64,000 nt of DNA from Hyaloscypha bicolor E (lineage: Eukaryota; Ascomycota; Leotiomycetes; Helotiales; Hyaloscyphaceae). The notes under the pieces are model-generated. The model was not told the DNA's origin. It made no database searches and worked only from the letters and a program-made list of their open reading frames with translations. Below, one piece after another: positions 26,120 through 40,784 of this stretch; position 1 is the first letter of the stretch, and every line of letters starts with the position of its first letter. A program made the translations under genes and the position numbers. The DNA lies in NCBI RefSeq assembly GCF_002865645.1, contig NW_020194512.1:3823183-3887182 (forward strand). Direction: 5' to 3'.

Positions 26120-27459
26120 AAATAATAATAAGTAGGCTATTAGATTCTTTTTTAATTTTATTTATTCTCTTTTCTAGTAAAGAGAACTATAATTAATTTT
26201 ATAAATCATATAAGTATTATTCTATAATAATAAATATATTATTTCTTTTCTTTATTAAATATAAAGGAATTTAATAGATATAATATCTTTAGCTTTAATA
26301 AGTAAAACCTTAAAATATCTGGGCTATTAACTAGTATTTTATTTATTATATTAGACAGAAATTTAATTATTATTATTAAACTTTCTAGATTAATTAATCT
26401 TATTTCTCCCCTAAAAAAAATCTATTATATAAAGTCCTATAATTATATATAAATAATTTACTGAATTTAAAAAATGCTTAAGAAAAAATAGATTTAATAT
26501 TTAATATACTTTTTTTCTTATATCTTATAATTAGCTTAGGATTTATTTTGGGGTTACATTTTCTTTAAAATAAGATATATACCATCTTTTTGGAATTTAT
26601 AGAGTAATACTTATAGAAATAATTACAATCATTAAATTAGTTTTATTATAATTGTAAAAGTATTAGGTTACTATAAATTTAATACTTTTATAATTTATAA
26701 TATTACAAATTTACTATAAGTTTATAAGAGTTTTAATAATTTTTAGGGCCTTTATAATTTCTATACCTTTATTATATTACATATCTTTATCTTTAGTATA
26801 AAAGAAGCTCCTAAAAGGTCTAAGAGTTATATATTAAGAATATATTATATTATAATAATAAAATTACAAGTATTTATATATAAATATATAATATATTAGA
26901 CTAGCTATACTAAAAACCATATTATATCTATATATAAAGTTACTAATTACTTTATATTAATACCGGATTTATATAATTCTATAATTCTATATAATTAGCT
27001 AGTTATAGAAAAGCCCTAAAGCCTAAAACTTATAAAAAGTCTTAAAAGCTTTAGGACTTCCGAATTATTACTAGTATCTAATATTTTTTAAGAAAAGAAT
27101 ATAATATATTTTATAATAAATAACCTATTATAAACTATTTAATCTTTAAGTTAAATAAGAAATCTAAAAGCCGGGCTTATAATTCAAGTTTTATTAAGGT
27201 TATTAAAGTCTTTACTAGCTAGTATTATAGATTTAATATTATTATAAGAATTTTATAGGTTTTATTCTAATCTATTTAAAAAGTATATATAGTATATTTT
27301 TTTATTTATTCTAATATTTATATATAATTCCTAAGAGCTAAATTATTATTTAAGAAAAAAGTAAGAAGGCTAGACTAATACTTTTAAAAACTAAGGCCTT
27401 AATAAGTCTATTTAGAAAAGCTTACTAATTCTTCTAAAAATAATTCAAGTTTTAATAAG

Positions 27460-27590
27460 CCAGAAAATTTTGAGTTTATTATATATTATAACTTATATAA
27501 CCAGAAATAGAAACTTGAGTTTATTATATATTATAATTTATATAACTAGAAATAGAAACTTGAGTTTATTATATAAAATTACTTATATAT
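27460..27590. repeat. Three tandem units of about 45 bp
   Basis: Units begin near 27,460, 27,501 and 27,546. Each contains yagaaa, then ttgagtttattatata and a variable AT tail. No coding role is seen. Confidence 0.8.
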
Positions 27591-28240
27591 AGAAACTTTT
27601 ATTATAAACTTCTTGTTTGAATTAATTAGTTAAATCTATTTTTAATATTAAGTCTTTATTAAAATAACTTCCTGTTTCTAGAGGCTTTAGATAAAATAGC
27701 TAATAAGTTTCTTAGCTATTAGCTAAGACTTATTAGCTAGAAAATCTATAAATAATAAATAAGATTATAAAATAGAACTTTCCTAATTATAATACTAAAA
27801 TATTTTACTATAATATAAAATAATTAGATATAGAAGCCCTATTAAATATAATATATCTTGAGTTATAAGTTTATAAAATAGATATAAAAAGTCTTAATAT
27901 TTAACTAGTATTATAGTCTAGCTTAAAAATATTTATTATTCTTTATATCTAATTTAATAGAAATAAAGAATACTTATATTTTAATTCGAGAAATAATTAG
28001 AACTTTTATATAGATTTAGAATAGTGGTTTATTCTATAAAAAGAGAATAAACTAGAAATACCTATATTATATTAATTTTTAGGAAAGGTTATAATAAATA
28101 CTATAATTCCCAAAATATTTTTAAGAAAGCTTTCTCGAACTAAAATAGACTAGTTTATAATCCCGAAAGATTTATAGGAGTTTTATATATCCGAAAGTAT
28201 AAATATTTAAGGTAAATACTATTTAAGTTCTAACTTATAA

Positions 28241-28292
28241 TAAAATATATAAAATAAAATATATAAAATAAAATATATAAAATAAAAGTAAA
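28241..28292. repeat. AT-rich 15-bp tandem repeat
   Basis: Three to four copies of aaaatatataaaata follow one another directly inside the 8.86-kb element. Confidence 0.8.
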
Positions 28293-30589
28293 ATAAAATA
28301 TTCGGATATTTAATAAATAAAAAGCCTAATTATAGATTATAAGAACTAGTACTAACTAGATATATATATAGTAATATTAAAAAAAAGATAAAATAAGGGA
28401 AACTAAAGAATAAATTAGTATATATTCTAAGATAAAGAATAGAAATATTTAATAATAGCCTAAAAGCTTTTATAAGTATTAAAGAAAGAGAGGAAGTATT
28501 AAAATTCAAAGAAATCTAAATAGGAATTAGCCTCTTTTTTAGAAGTTCGAGAAAAGATATTTCTAAAGAATTTAAAGATATAAGAGATATTAGAAAAAGA
28601 AAAAAGGAAATATTAGAAAAGAAGAGAAAAGATCTAAAATTTAGCTTTCTAAGAAGTAAGTAGATTAAAGACTTATAATATAGGAGTTCTAAATAAAAGT
28701 AATCCGGAAATAGTAATTAGATACTAGCTTTTAATATTATTAGTAAAAGTATTAAAGAAGAAAGAGTTTAGAGAAAGAGTTTAAAGAAGAAAGAGAGGTT
28801 TAAAGAAGAAGAAGAAGGTTATAAGATAATTAAATACTAGCTCTTAGTATTAATAATAGAAGTATTAAAGAAAGAGGAATTTGGAAAAGAAATTCGAAAG
28901 AGGAATTTAGAAAAGGAATTTAGAAGAAAAGAAAAAGGTTATAAGGTAATTAAATACTAGCTCTTAGTATTAATAGAGATATTAATAAAGGTATTAATAA
29001 AAGTATTAATAGAGAAGATATTAGTAAAGAATAGAAGCTTTTAGTATTAATAATAAAATCGAAAAAATATTATAAAAAAATAAAGGTTTTAGAATAAAAA
29101 TAAAATAGAGTTATAGTTTTATAGAAAATAAAGATACTAATATAAAATAGTTATATTATTATATAATTTTATATTTGCTTTTATTATTTATTAAGGATAT
29201 ATATTTTTTAGGAAAAAGTATTATTTAGAATTCTTAAATCTCTATAATTTAATAATTATATATTCGAAAAATAAAAAATAAATATAATTATATATATTAG
29301 AATAAGAAAATTCTTTTTATCTAAAAATTATAATTATAATATTACTAAATATAGAAATATAGAAATTCATATAATAAGCTATATATAAAAATTTAAAGAA
29401 ATTTAAATTATCTCGAATTATTTATAATTAGTAAAATAAATTAGTTAATTATATAAATCGAGTTTAGTTTAATTATTATTAGTATATTTTGGCTTTTATA
29501 AATTAATAAGAAAAAGAATATTTTTATTTTTATTTTTATAACTATAATATCTAAAATTATAATTTTTTAATATTTAAATATATTTAATCTAGGGCTATTA
29601 AATACTAATATTTATTATAAATTTATTCGAGTTTAAATAATTATATTAGCTTTAATCTTAGTTTTAATTTTAATTCTAATATATAATACTATTATTAAAG
29701 CTTTCCTTTATTAAAGATATATTAAATATGGCTTTAGATAGCGGCTCTAGTAAAGATAAAAGTAGTAGAAAAGGCAATAAAGCTATAAATAAGTAGAAAA
29801 ATAATATTTATAATATATTTTTTAATAATTTAGACTTAGTCTATAATATTCTTTTCTATTAATATATTTAATTAATAAACTTTTCTATTTCTCGATTTCC
29901 TTCTTATATATAACCTTTTTCTTTTTCTTTTCCTTTTCTATAATAATATTACTAAAATAATAAAGTAAATTAATAATAAGACTAAAGTTAGAGAGATAAA
30001 GCTATACTAGGGCAGGGAGCTAAAGGAATTAGAGAAAGGCAAGACAAATCTGGAGGCAAGCTTAATATATATTTATAGAACCGAATTCTTTTAAGCTTAT
30101 ATTACTTATAGTAATAAGAAGAGACTAAGGGGCCTTTTTAAATACTATATAGTTATAGAAGGCAAATTTAATAGTATTTATATAAATTATAGATATAATA
30201 ATAGTAAAGTCTATACTTTCTATTAACTTAACACTAATTCTACTAAGTCTGGAAAGCCTTACTCTATATCTATAAAATCCTTTATATTAAAGCCTTAATT
30301 ATCTATAAGATATAGAAAGCGAGTATAAAGACAGATATAAAATTAGAAGGTAATAGGGAAGGAGGTTATAGTAGAGGAGGATAAGGATACTAGAGGAGAA
30401 GGGGACGAAGGAGATATAGATAATTCGAGTAATATAGGTAATACGGAGGATATAGAGAGTGAGAGAGATGGAGATATGCCTCGTAATCTATGGGATTTGC
30501 CTTACGGACTATATAAGCTAAGGGGGGGTTAGGAGTAGTCGAGAATAAGGCATATATACTGTACTTTTTTTTTTTAGTGAGGGTGTGGT

Positions 30590-30607
30590 GGGGGGGGGGG
30601 GGGGGGG
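30590..30607 (+). repeat. G18 homopolymer beside the transposon end
   Basis: Eighteen consecutive G lie just inside the right terminal repeat of the 8.86-kb element, preceded by a T-run and a GT/GG-rich stretch. It could form a G-quadruplex. The exact length may be affected by sequencing. Confidence 0.85.
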
Positions 30608-30683
30608 AGGTATGGGTGCGAAAATCAGAAAATCACTTTTCGCTTCTCGGATTTGTCCGCTAGCCCGCTAATGGCCTCAGTAG

Positions 30684-32085
30684 CATCGACGATGTGGCTA
30701 GTGAAATCATTGATTGCATCCTGCGAGGCACGATCCCCAGCTAGATCCTGATCCGCGATAAGTGTTCGCCAGTATGATTCAAATATCTCATGTTCAGTCA
30801 AAGCAAGACGCTTCGAGGTGAGAGTTTTAAGGGCAATCTGTCTCCATGATTCGAGAACTTTATTCAGGGTCGAGTCATCCTTGTACACGCCCCCAATGTC
30901 TTCAACTTCGTCACAGATTATCCCATTTATGGCGAGAGCGTTTTCGTTAGGGCGTTGAATAGAGTCTTCTTCCACGGGTATATCTGCTGAAGCATGGTAA
31001 AGGTTTTCGCCACCTTCTTTTACACGCAGAATTTGTGCCTTCCAGTCGACTTCAAAGTTCGGGACCCAGCTAGGGAGCCCCGATTCTCTTTCGGGATCCT
31101 GGCACGCGGACAACACATCTAAGGATCTGGTATTATAAATGAGAGATTCGACAGCTGCTCTGAAGACCTCCTCTTTTTGCATAGAATAGTCGGGCTCTAA
31201 GCCTTTGACCTCATCATTATTAACGATACCCAGTACAGCGTAGACCCTATCCCGCGGGTCGGTAGACTCGCAGGCTCGGTTATGGAACAGCATATTCTGG
31301 AATCCAGCAGAACCAGCGTCTCTTATGTTCTCTCGGATCGTATCTATGAAAATCGCTTGGTGGTAGCCACTTGTGTAAGGGCTAATCTTGGCGACAATTG
31401 GGTCGAATTCAAACAGATTCTGGGACAAAATCTCACATGCCATAACGAGAGTCGTCCATTTTTGCGTGCGGTTTCCGCAAAGAACGTAGACTTCGGTGGC
31501 CACAGCCACCTCTTGTCTTATCCAGACCCGACGCCAATATGGCCTCGCAAAAATGTGTCCTAATGCTTGCCACTGCCAGAGGTCTTCGGCCCTCTCTAGG
31601 GAGGTGCGGACCCATTCATCGGGTGTGTCTGCATCCGTCATTTTATCAATCAGATCCATTGCTGCTCCACTGCCCTCTGCCTCTTCTCCTAGCCACACGA
31701 GTGCCTGTATTGACCTCTCGTAAATCATTTTCATCTTCATCACTTGATTTTTACGCTCAGAAATATCAGTCTGGTTAATGCAGATCGCATCGACCCATAA
31801 GTACCGCTTCCGGGTTCTACCTCTTAAGCGTCGTAGGACGGCGGCGAGGTTCCGAGTGACTTGGAAGGCATGACCGTCGAGAGTGATCGATTCCGTAATC
31901 GTCGCATCCCCCCAGGTGTACGAAAGAGCTTCGTAAAAGGCGAAGGGTGCCTCATCTAACAGATCAAGGTCAACCTTAACGAGCTTGCATTTGATTGTGG
32001 ATAGCTTTTTGAAGGATGGTAGGATTGCAAGCACTCGTATCTCCGGCCTTGTTGGATCAAGAGATTGGTACTGAAGGCTGCCCAT
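30684..32085 (-). pseudogene. HET-domain gene, 5' part, interrupted by transposon
   Basis: Heterokaryon-incompatibility (HET) proteins act in non-self recognition and programmed cell death after fusion of unlike hyphae. The start at 32,085 gives the usual opening 'YQSLDPTRPEIRVL'. HET-domain hallmarks are present: 'YEALSYTWGD' (residues 51-60), 'LWVDAICINQ' (96-105), 'ERKNQV' (110-115) and 'WLGE' (131-134). Residues 1-467 belong to the gene. Translation then runs into the terminal repeat of the 8.86-kb element and stops at TGA 30,625 after 19 foreign codons. The remaining 125 codons are at 21,445-21,827. A truncated 486-residue product with an intact HET domain is therefore possible; whether it is expressed is unknown. 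No intron is needed. Confidence 0.9.
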
Positions 32086-33917
32086 CTAGACAATTGCCGT
32101 GGGGTAGTACGGGTATTCCAAACAAAAGTCCGGACGAGAATAAAATGTTCCGCGGAAGTGGTAGAGCAGTTTGATTAGTATGAAGGTGTGTCTTGATTGT
32201 TGCTTTCTCACCAAATTGTGGAAGCGGATACCTCGTTAGCCGTACCGATTGATGCAGTGATCGCTAAATTTAGAACTCGGGGAGGGGCTCACTTCTGTCC
32301 CCACCATCACCACAGGCTGAGCAGACCGGAGCCGTGCCTGAGCCGACCCGATTGTTGCACTTCAGGCTGCTAAAGGCCCCTGAAGCATTCATAAGCTGCA
32401 GTGGCTATGGCCAAGTGCAAACATTCCCGTGGTATAACAACATATTTTCAGAAGTCGCCATATGGTAACACAGAGTCATTTTTGGACCCCTAAGTCGCTA
32501 TATTTATTTTAGAGGATACCTCAACTGTGAACCTTGTAAGGTAGCAGGAACGGTTACCCGGGCAAAATCCGGTAAGGAAACTATAGCCGGGGCACACCAG
32601 AGGCCAAAATGGTTCCACACTATGGTACAAGGCTGACTCTGGGCGTACCCGGCTGGTAATTCTACGGTTAAGGGGTGGCGAGTGGAAGTGTGAGCTTGCC
32701 GAAGGTGGCTGCTACGACTGCGGCTGCACTGCGTAAGACGAGTGCGCTTACAGCCAGTGCGAGCGAGATGAGAGGATGGAGCTTTGGGGCTGTGGTTGTT
32801 GCGTTTGTGGGGGCTCCGGTCACGCTTTAAGCGCATATATTTCGGTGAGTCTTCTTGTATGATTTTCTTTGAGTGAGGGGGTGGGTTGGGTTGGGTTGGT
32901 TGGGCTAGAGAACGAACGAGCAGTGGATTGATAGATTGTAATTTAAGTAAGTACAGGTCAGTCGGTCCGTGTATTTCAATACGAACTTTCGTCATACGTT
33001 TTCCTCTCTGGTTTTGCTTTAGTGCATTTCCTTCACTCCTGGCCCTCATACAGTACAAGATCCCACCACCCTTCCCCTCCCCTCCCGCGACCTCTCCTGT
33101 CTGCTAGCAATAATTCTTTCGTTTCCCATCAACCTCCCTCCACCTCCAAAAGCAAGCTCCGCCCCCGAATATATATATTAACGAGAGGGTTCAAGCTAAC
33201 CAACCCGCTTCATTTGTAGCAAGTAAAGCAAAGCACCTTCGAAATCGAACGATCCGCACGCAGAATTATCAGACGCTCAGCTATTGCGGAGCGCATCTGA
33301 ATACATACCACCAACCAGCCACCAAACGTGGTTGGAATACTGATACGTACCAGCCCAGTGGTTTGCTCTATGCATGTATGAGAAGGTACGATATATTACA
33401 TTGGATTTGAATAGCAAAGGAGCCAATTATGTCAAGGACGACAGCATCTCAAGCGTATTCGATGTAGCGAGATGGCCACAGACAGGGGAAAAAGCCAATA
33501 AGGCTCATGTTGTTCACTTTCCGGTCTGTGCTAGGCCGGAACCCCGCTGTCTGGCTACATTGAAATCGCACGAGGCGTTGTGTTGACCTTTTAACTTTAT
33601 CCCTATCATGTGGCTAAATGTGCATATTGGTTGGGTCGCTTTCCCCCTTTTCAACCTGCGGGCGCGATTTTAAGGTGCCACTTTGTCGGGTGTATTTCGA
33701 TCGTCGGCTGACCGAGCGCTTGAAGGGTTTGTCTTTCTTTTCTTCGCCTTTTCAGTCCGGCCATGCTATTCAAATCTGCTCCTCCTGGTTGCACGTCCCC
33801 GAGCCACGTGAGGACTACTACACTTCGGCAACACAATGCAAGGTAGAGGAATAAAACATTAATATTATCTACAAGAACTCGCTACTCTGTACACGGACTG
33901 CCTCCGATCTCGCTCCC
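32086..33917. other. Intergenic region between HET and GH20 genes
   Basis: No gene is firmly supported. The stretch 33,060-33,240 is pyrimidine-rich with a TATA-like tatatatatt near 33,170 and looks like a promoter reading to the right, but no convincing frame follows. A minus frame at 32,504-33,058 is basic and low in complexity. Short ggttg repeats occur near 32,885. Confidence 0.45.
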
Positions 33918-37460
<3,543 letters not shown>

Positions 37461-38093
37461 CAGTAGGGTGCAATAAGTTTGCATCCTTGTCTAGCGTGCC
37501 AAGCTTTTCTAACCTAATTTGTATGGGAAAGGCTTGCCACTTTAAACAGTAAACAAAGACTCCTCAATATCATTAACAAAGATCTAATATTTTGTATACC
37601 ATCCTTCCGTATTAATTACTGCTTGTATACGGTAATCCATCGTAGTAGCTAATCTATATAAGATCCCATTATCAATATTATGCCATGCCTCTTGTGCTCC
37701 TCTAATTAATGCACCCAAAGTCTCCTCCGTATCTGGGGCATGTTCAAGCTCAGGGTATAATCGATATAACTCAGCCTTTATTAAAGCCCAAAGGTTCTCA
37801 ATTGGGTTCAAATCAGGAGAATAAGGAGGCCATTCCATTACTCGGATCCCCATCTCCCTCAAGATATCCCTTATAATTAAACCACGATGAGGGCCAGCTC
37901 CATCGTACATAAACTCTCCTCCGTTAACCATAATATCCGGAAGAAAAGCCTCATATAACGCCCGTATAACCCAAGATATAACTCCTCCACGAGCAGCTTC
38001 TGGATCGCCATCAAGAGGCACCAATCCTGTACGCCGATTATGCCCAAACGCTGCCCAAAGCATTTTCTTTACTCCCTTGCCAGTATAGCGAAC

Positions 38094-38618
38094 TATTCAC
38101 GCCCGTTCGTCAATACGAGCGATTTGGGAATCGGGCGCTATCAGGGCTAAGCGAGGGGCCCGATTGCTCAATCGTCTACTTAAGCGAGCTCCGGTTCATA
38201 AATCCGAGGTCGGATACGAGCGAATTTTGAAAATATTATAATATTTTCAAATTAATAAAGTAATAAAATTCTATTAGTAGGATCCATTAAAAATAATTTA
38301 GTTAATAATACTATTTAAGTAATTTTAGCTAAAGACTTTTATTAGAACTATATATAATTTTAATTATAAAATAGTTTTTTAAAATATATAATTATATGAA
38401 TCTTTTTATCTTTAATAGAATTTAATCTAGGTAATACTTATTTAAGTTTCTTATAAGTATTAATGCTTTTTATTTAATTAAAATTTGGCCTTTATATTTT
38501 ATTAGAAAGTTATATATTATTTTAAAATTAGGCCTTTTTATTAGCGAATCGGGCCCCTCGCTTAGCCCTGATAGCGCCCGATTCCCAAATCGCTCGTATT
38601 AACGAACGGGCGTGAACA
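38094..38618. mobile_element. 525-bp MITE of the Ginger-like family inside the transposase
   Basis: The ends TATTCACGCCCG... and ...CGGGCGTGAACA form inverted repeats of about 60 bases, flanked by direct GAAC (38,090-38,093 and 38,619-38,622). The outer 26 bases match the tips of the 2.9-kb element at 15,595-18,487, which also has a 4-bp duplication. The centre (38,225-38,540) is AT-rich and non-coding. It is best explained as a non-autonomous derivative mobilised by that transposase family. Confidence 0.88.
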
Positions 38619-39110
38619 GAACAGGTTATACGTCTCTTGCCAGTATTTAATTACTTGGACGTATAAAAGTCTATATAGGCTTCACTCCTATACCCCTCTC
38701 AACCGTACACTCATTGGACCACGAGACCTTTATCCAATCATGGAGTGTATATGCTTGATGACGAATTGCCTAGTTCAATCGTACCTGAGTATGGGCAATA
38801 GTAATTATAGGTCGTTTCTTTTATATCCACTTCCTCTTCCCTATCTCCCGTAATAGCCCTTGCAGTAATCGTTTCTTGATAACGTCGTCGACTTCGCGAA
38901 GGAGGTCTCTTATTTTGATATGAGGATTCGTATGATTAACTATATCGTATATGTAATCTCGTTGCTCTTCTATAAGGGCTCGTGGTCTGCCAGAGCGCGA
39001 TTTGGAGGCATTATCGATACGTGAGGCCTCTCGCCGTATTATTGATTTGATTATAGAGAAGTTGAGTTCAAGGTATAACTTGAGGATCCTATTTAGTGAT
39101 AATCCAAATA

Positions 39111-39270
39111 TCCGCTGCGCTGCCACCAGGGACGAATTGGCCCGTGCACATCTAAGCGAACTGAATCAGCAAATCATATCGCCAGATTCATTGATTTAAG
39201 ACCTCTGATTTGCTGCAATTTTGCGGTATATTTGATCACGGAAATTCGTCCCTGGTGGCAGCGCAACGGA
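39111..39270. mobile_element. 160-bp MITE, TA-flanked, tip related to the 22,069 MITE
   Basis: The inverted arms begin TCCGYTGCGCTGCCACCAG and pair for about 29 bases, with TA on both outer sides (39,109-39,110 and 39,271-39,272). It splits the helix-turn-helix part of the Tc1/mariner transposase. No coding capacity. Confidence 0.82.
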
Positions 39271-39458
39271 TAGATAGCTCGCAAATACGTGAGCGTATCT
39301 GCGGGCTCAATTCGCGTCGAACCATTCTGAATAGTATCAATTTGTTGATATAGGACGCTTTGTTTACTTGTCTAAAGTGGCAAGCCTTTCCCATACAAAT
39401 TGGGTTAGAAAAGCTTGGCACGCTAGACAAGGATGCAAACTTATTGCACCCCACTGTA

Positions 39459-39730
39459 CGAAGGCGGGCGGCATTAAAAGTCATGCAATTCGCTAAGCGA
39501 GGGCGGGCACAACCTTGACTCTCGCAATATAAAAATTCTCGTAATTCCGTATTATATTTAATTATTGAGAAAATTCCACAAAAGTTAGATATGCTTATTT
39601 TCTATCTCACAAAGCTATTTTAAAGAGTTTTAGGGGTTGCATTGAGATTTGGTGTGATTTTCCAAAGGTAGCGATTTTGGTGTTCCTCGTTTTTTAGCGG
39701 ATGGACGATTTTTAATGCCGCCCGCCTTCG
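39459..39730. mobile_element. 272-bp inverted-repeat (MITE-like) element
   Basis: The left arm CGAAGGCGGGCGGCATTAAA (39,459) and the right arm ending CCGCCCGCCTTCG (39,730) are inverted repeats of about 21 bases. It starts one base pair beyond the TA that flanks the Tc1/mariner element, so the two abut. A matching target duplication was not clear, which lowers confidence that it moved as a unit. Confidence 0.55.
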
Positions 39731-40233
39731 CAAGCTGAGGGTGAGCATGCTGAGCCAAGGATGATTATGCCGGAGCAGAGCCTAAGCAACCCTGAGCAGG
39801 GCCTGAGCATCCTGAGCACGCCCTGGGTTGGTTTATGCACTATAATATAGAACCCATTTTGGCCTCCTGGATTCCCCGGCTATAATTTCCTTACTAATAC
39901 CGGATCAGGTATATAGAAATTAACCTGAGACCTATTATAGCCTCCTTTGCCCCTTAATAATAATAAACTTATTCCAAGATTCAATTTTGGCTAAAGTAGT
40001 TTAAGATTATTTCTTTTCTTTATTAGAGGTCAAGTCGGCTGAGAATACTTGTGATGGGCACACGTGATGGCGCATGGACAGGTGTCATATTGAACTAGCT
40101 AAAGCAATATAGCTAGGGTCACGTGCTTGCAATGTAAACCAAGTAAAACGTACTGAATTGACTGCTGTTCTACAGTGGTAAGTAGCCCGTATATATAGCC
40201 CTGAACCCCCTAAGTCACATGTACTAAATCCCT
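39731..40233. other. Intergenic DNA with CTGAGCA-type repeats
   Basis: Degenerate copies of ctgagca / cctgagca lie at 39,735-39,830. The rest shows no gene. CACGTG palindromes occur near 40,060 and 40,117, and again near 40,921 and 40,949. Confidence 0.45.
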
Positions 40234-40476
40234 ATGCCAGCTGAACCGATTACAGCTATACAGGGTATTCCAGCCGTACATGGTATTCCAGCTATACAGG
40301 GTATTCCAGCCGTACAGGGTATTCCAGCTATACAGGGTATTCCAGCCGTACAGGGTATTCCAGCTATACAGGGTATTCCAGCCGTACAGGGTATTCCAGC
40401 TATACAGGGTATTCCAGCTGGACAGGGTATTAAGCTAGTGCACAGCCCCATGGCGTTCGGTTCCAGGGCTTACTAA
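40234..40476 (+). CDS. Short ORF made of a hexapeptide repeat, doubtful gene
   Basis: ATG at 40,234 to TAA gives 80 residues: MPAEPITAIQ, about ten units alternating GIPAIQ and GIPAVQ, then a unique tail with 'LVHSPMAFGSRAY'. Translation on the opposite strand is also open (GIPCTA/GIPCIA units), as expected for any 18-bp repeat without stops, so openness is no proof of coding. A TATA-like tatatata lies about 40 bases upstream. It is either a small repeat peptide or a non-coding minisatellite. Confidence 0.25.
   Translation: MPAEPITAIQGIPAVHGIPAIQGIPAVQGIPAIQGIPAVQGIPAIQGIPAVQGIPAIQGIPAGQGIKLVHSPMAFGSRAY
40253..40432. repeat. 18-bp minisatellite, ten units
   Basis: The unit is GGTATTCCAGCYRTACAG, with two forms (CCGTAC and CTATAC) that alternate almost perfectly, so the higher-order period is 36 bp. 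Very low divergence points to recent expansion or homogenisation. Confidence 0.95.
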
Positions 40477-40508
40477 GCCTATTAGGGGCCTCAGGCCCCT
40501 AATTTCAA

Positions 40509-40784
40509 CATGTCAGATGTCGTGGATCTAGTTTCCTATTTTGGGTACAGCTTGCGATCGGAATCGTATGGATCGCATGGGATTTCCTAATTAAGTAAAG
40601 GGCTTCGCATGCCTGGCTAAGCACTAGGGAATATATAGGGAGACGCTCCTAGCTTTGGAAGGGGCATCGATTAGTCTCTTGTTGGAATCAATTCTTGGAA
40701 TCAGTTACACTTGCAAGCGTCACTCCGCAGCTTACTTACCTTGACTACTTGTGCATCACCCTGCTATTACGTGCCTTACAATAC
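40509..40784 (+). mobile_element. Possible solo LTR
   Basis: The stretch starts TGTCAGATG and ends CCTTACA. It has a TATA-like atatatagg about midway, followed by an initiator-like and Thr/Cys-codon-like CT-rich region, the usual layout of a fungal LTR. No matching 5-bp target duplication was found, and no second copy is in the window. Confidence 0.3.

Larger units (their letters stand above)
37584..39325 (-). pseudogene. Tc1/mariner transposase (DD34E), broken by two MITEs and stops
   Basis: The start is at 39,325 ('MVRRELSPQIRSRICEL'), an N-terminal helix-turn-helix region. It is cut by the 160-bp MITE; the frame is off by one base across that join. It resumes as 'FGLSLNRILKLYLELNFS' and 'SRSGRPRALIEEQR'. 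The section 38,640-38,820 has three TAG codons, and the first catalytic Asp reads Asn ('KVSWSNE'). The 525-bp MITE follows; removing it with one GAAC gives exact frame continuity into 'YTGKGVKKMLWAAFGHN'. The C-terminal half (37,584-38,063) is open: 'FMYDGAGPH' with the second Asp, and 'YSPDLNPIENLW' with the Glu, 34 residues apart. The element cannot move itself. Confidence 0.9.
37461..39456 (-). mobile_element. Tc1/mariner element with two nested insertions
   Basis: Terminal inverted repeats of about 98 bases lie at 37,461-37,558 and 39,358-39,456, beginning CAGT(A/G)GGGTGCAATAAGT, and are flanked by TA at 37,459-37,460 and 39,457-39,458. The interior holds a DD34E-type transposase on the minus strand. 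A 525-bp MITE (38,094-38,618) and a 160-bp MITE (39,111-39,270) interrupt it. Without them the element would be about 1.3 kb, normal for the family. It has ordinary base composition apart from the first MITE. Confidence 0.9.

Noticed and set aside
32504..33058. 184-codon minus frame between HET and GH20
   Set aside because: Basic, low-complexity sequence without a domain, no clear promoter on that side, and overlapping frames are equally open; not enough for a gene call.
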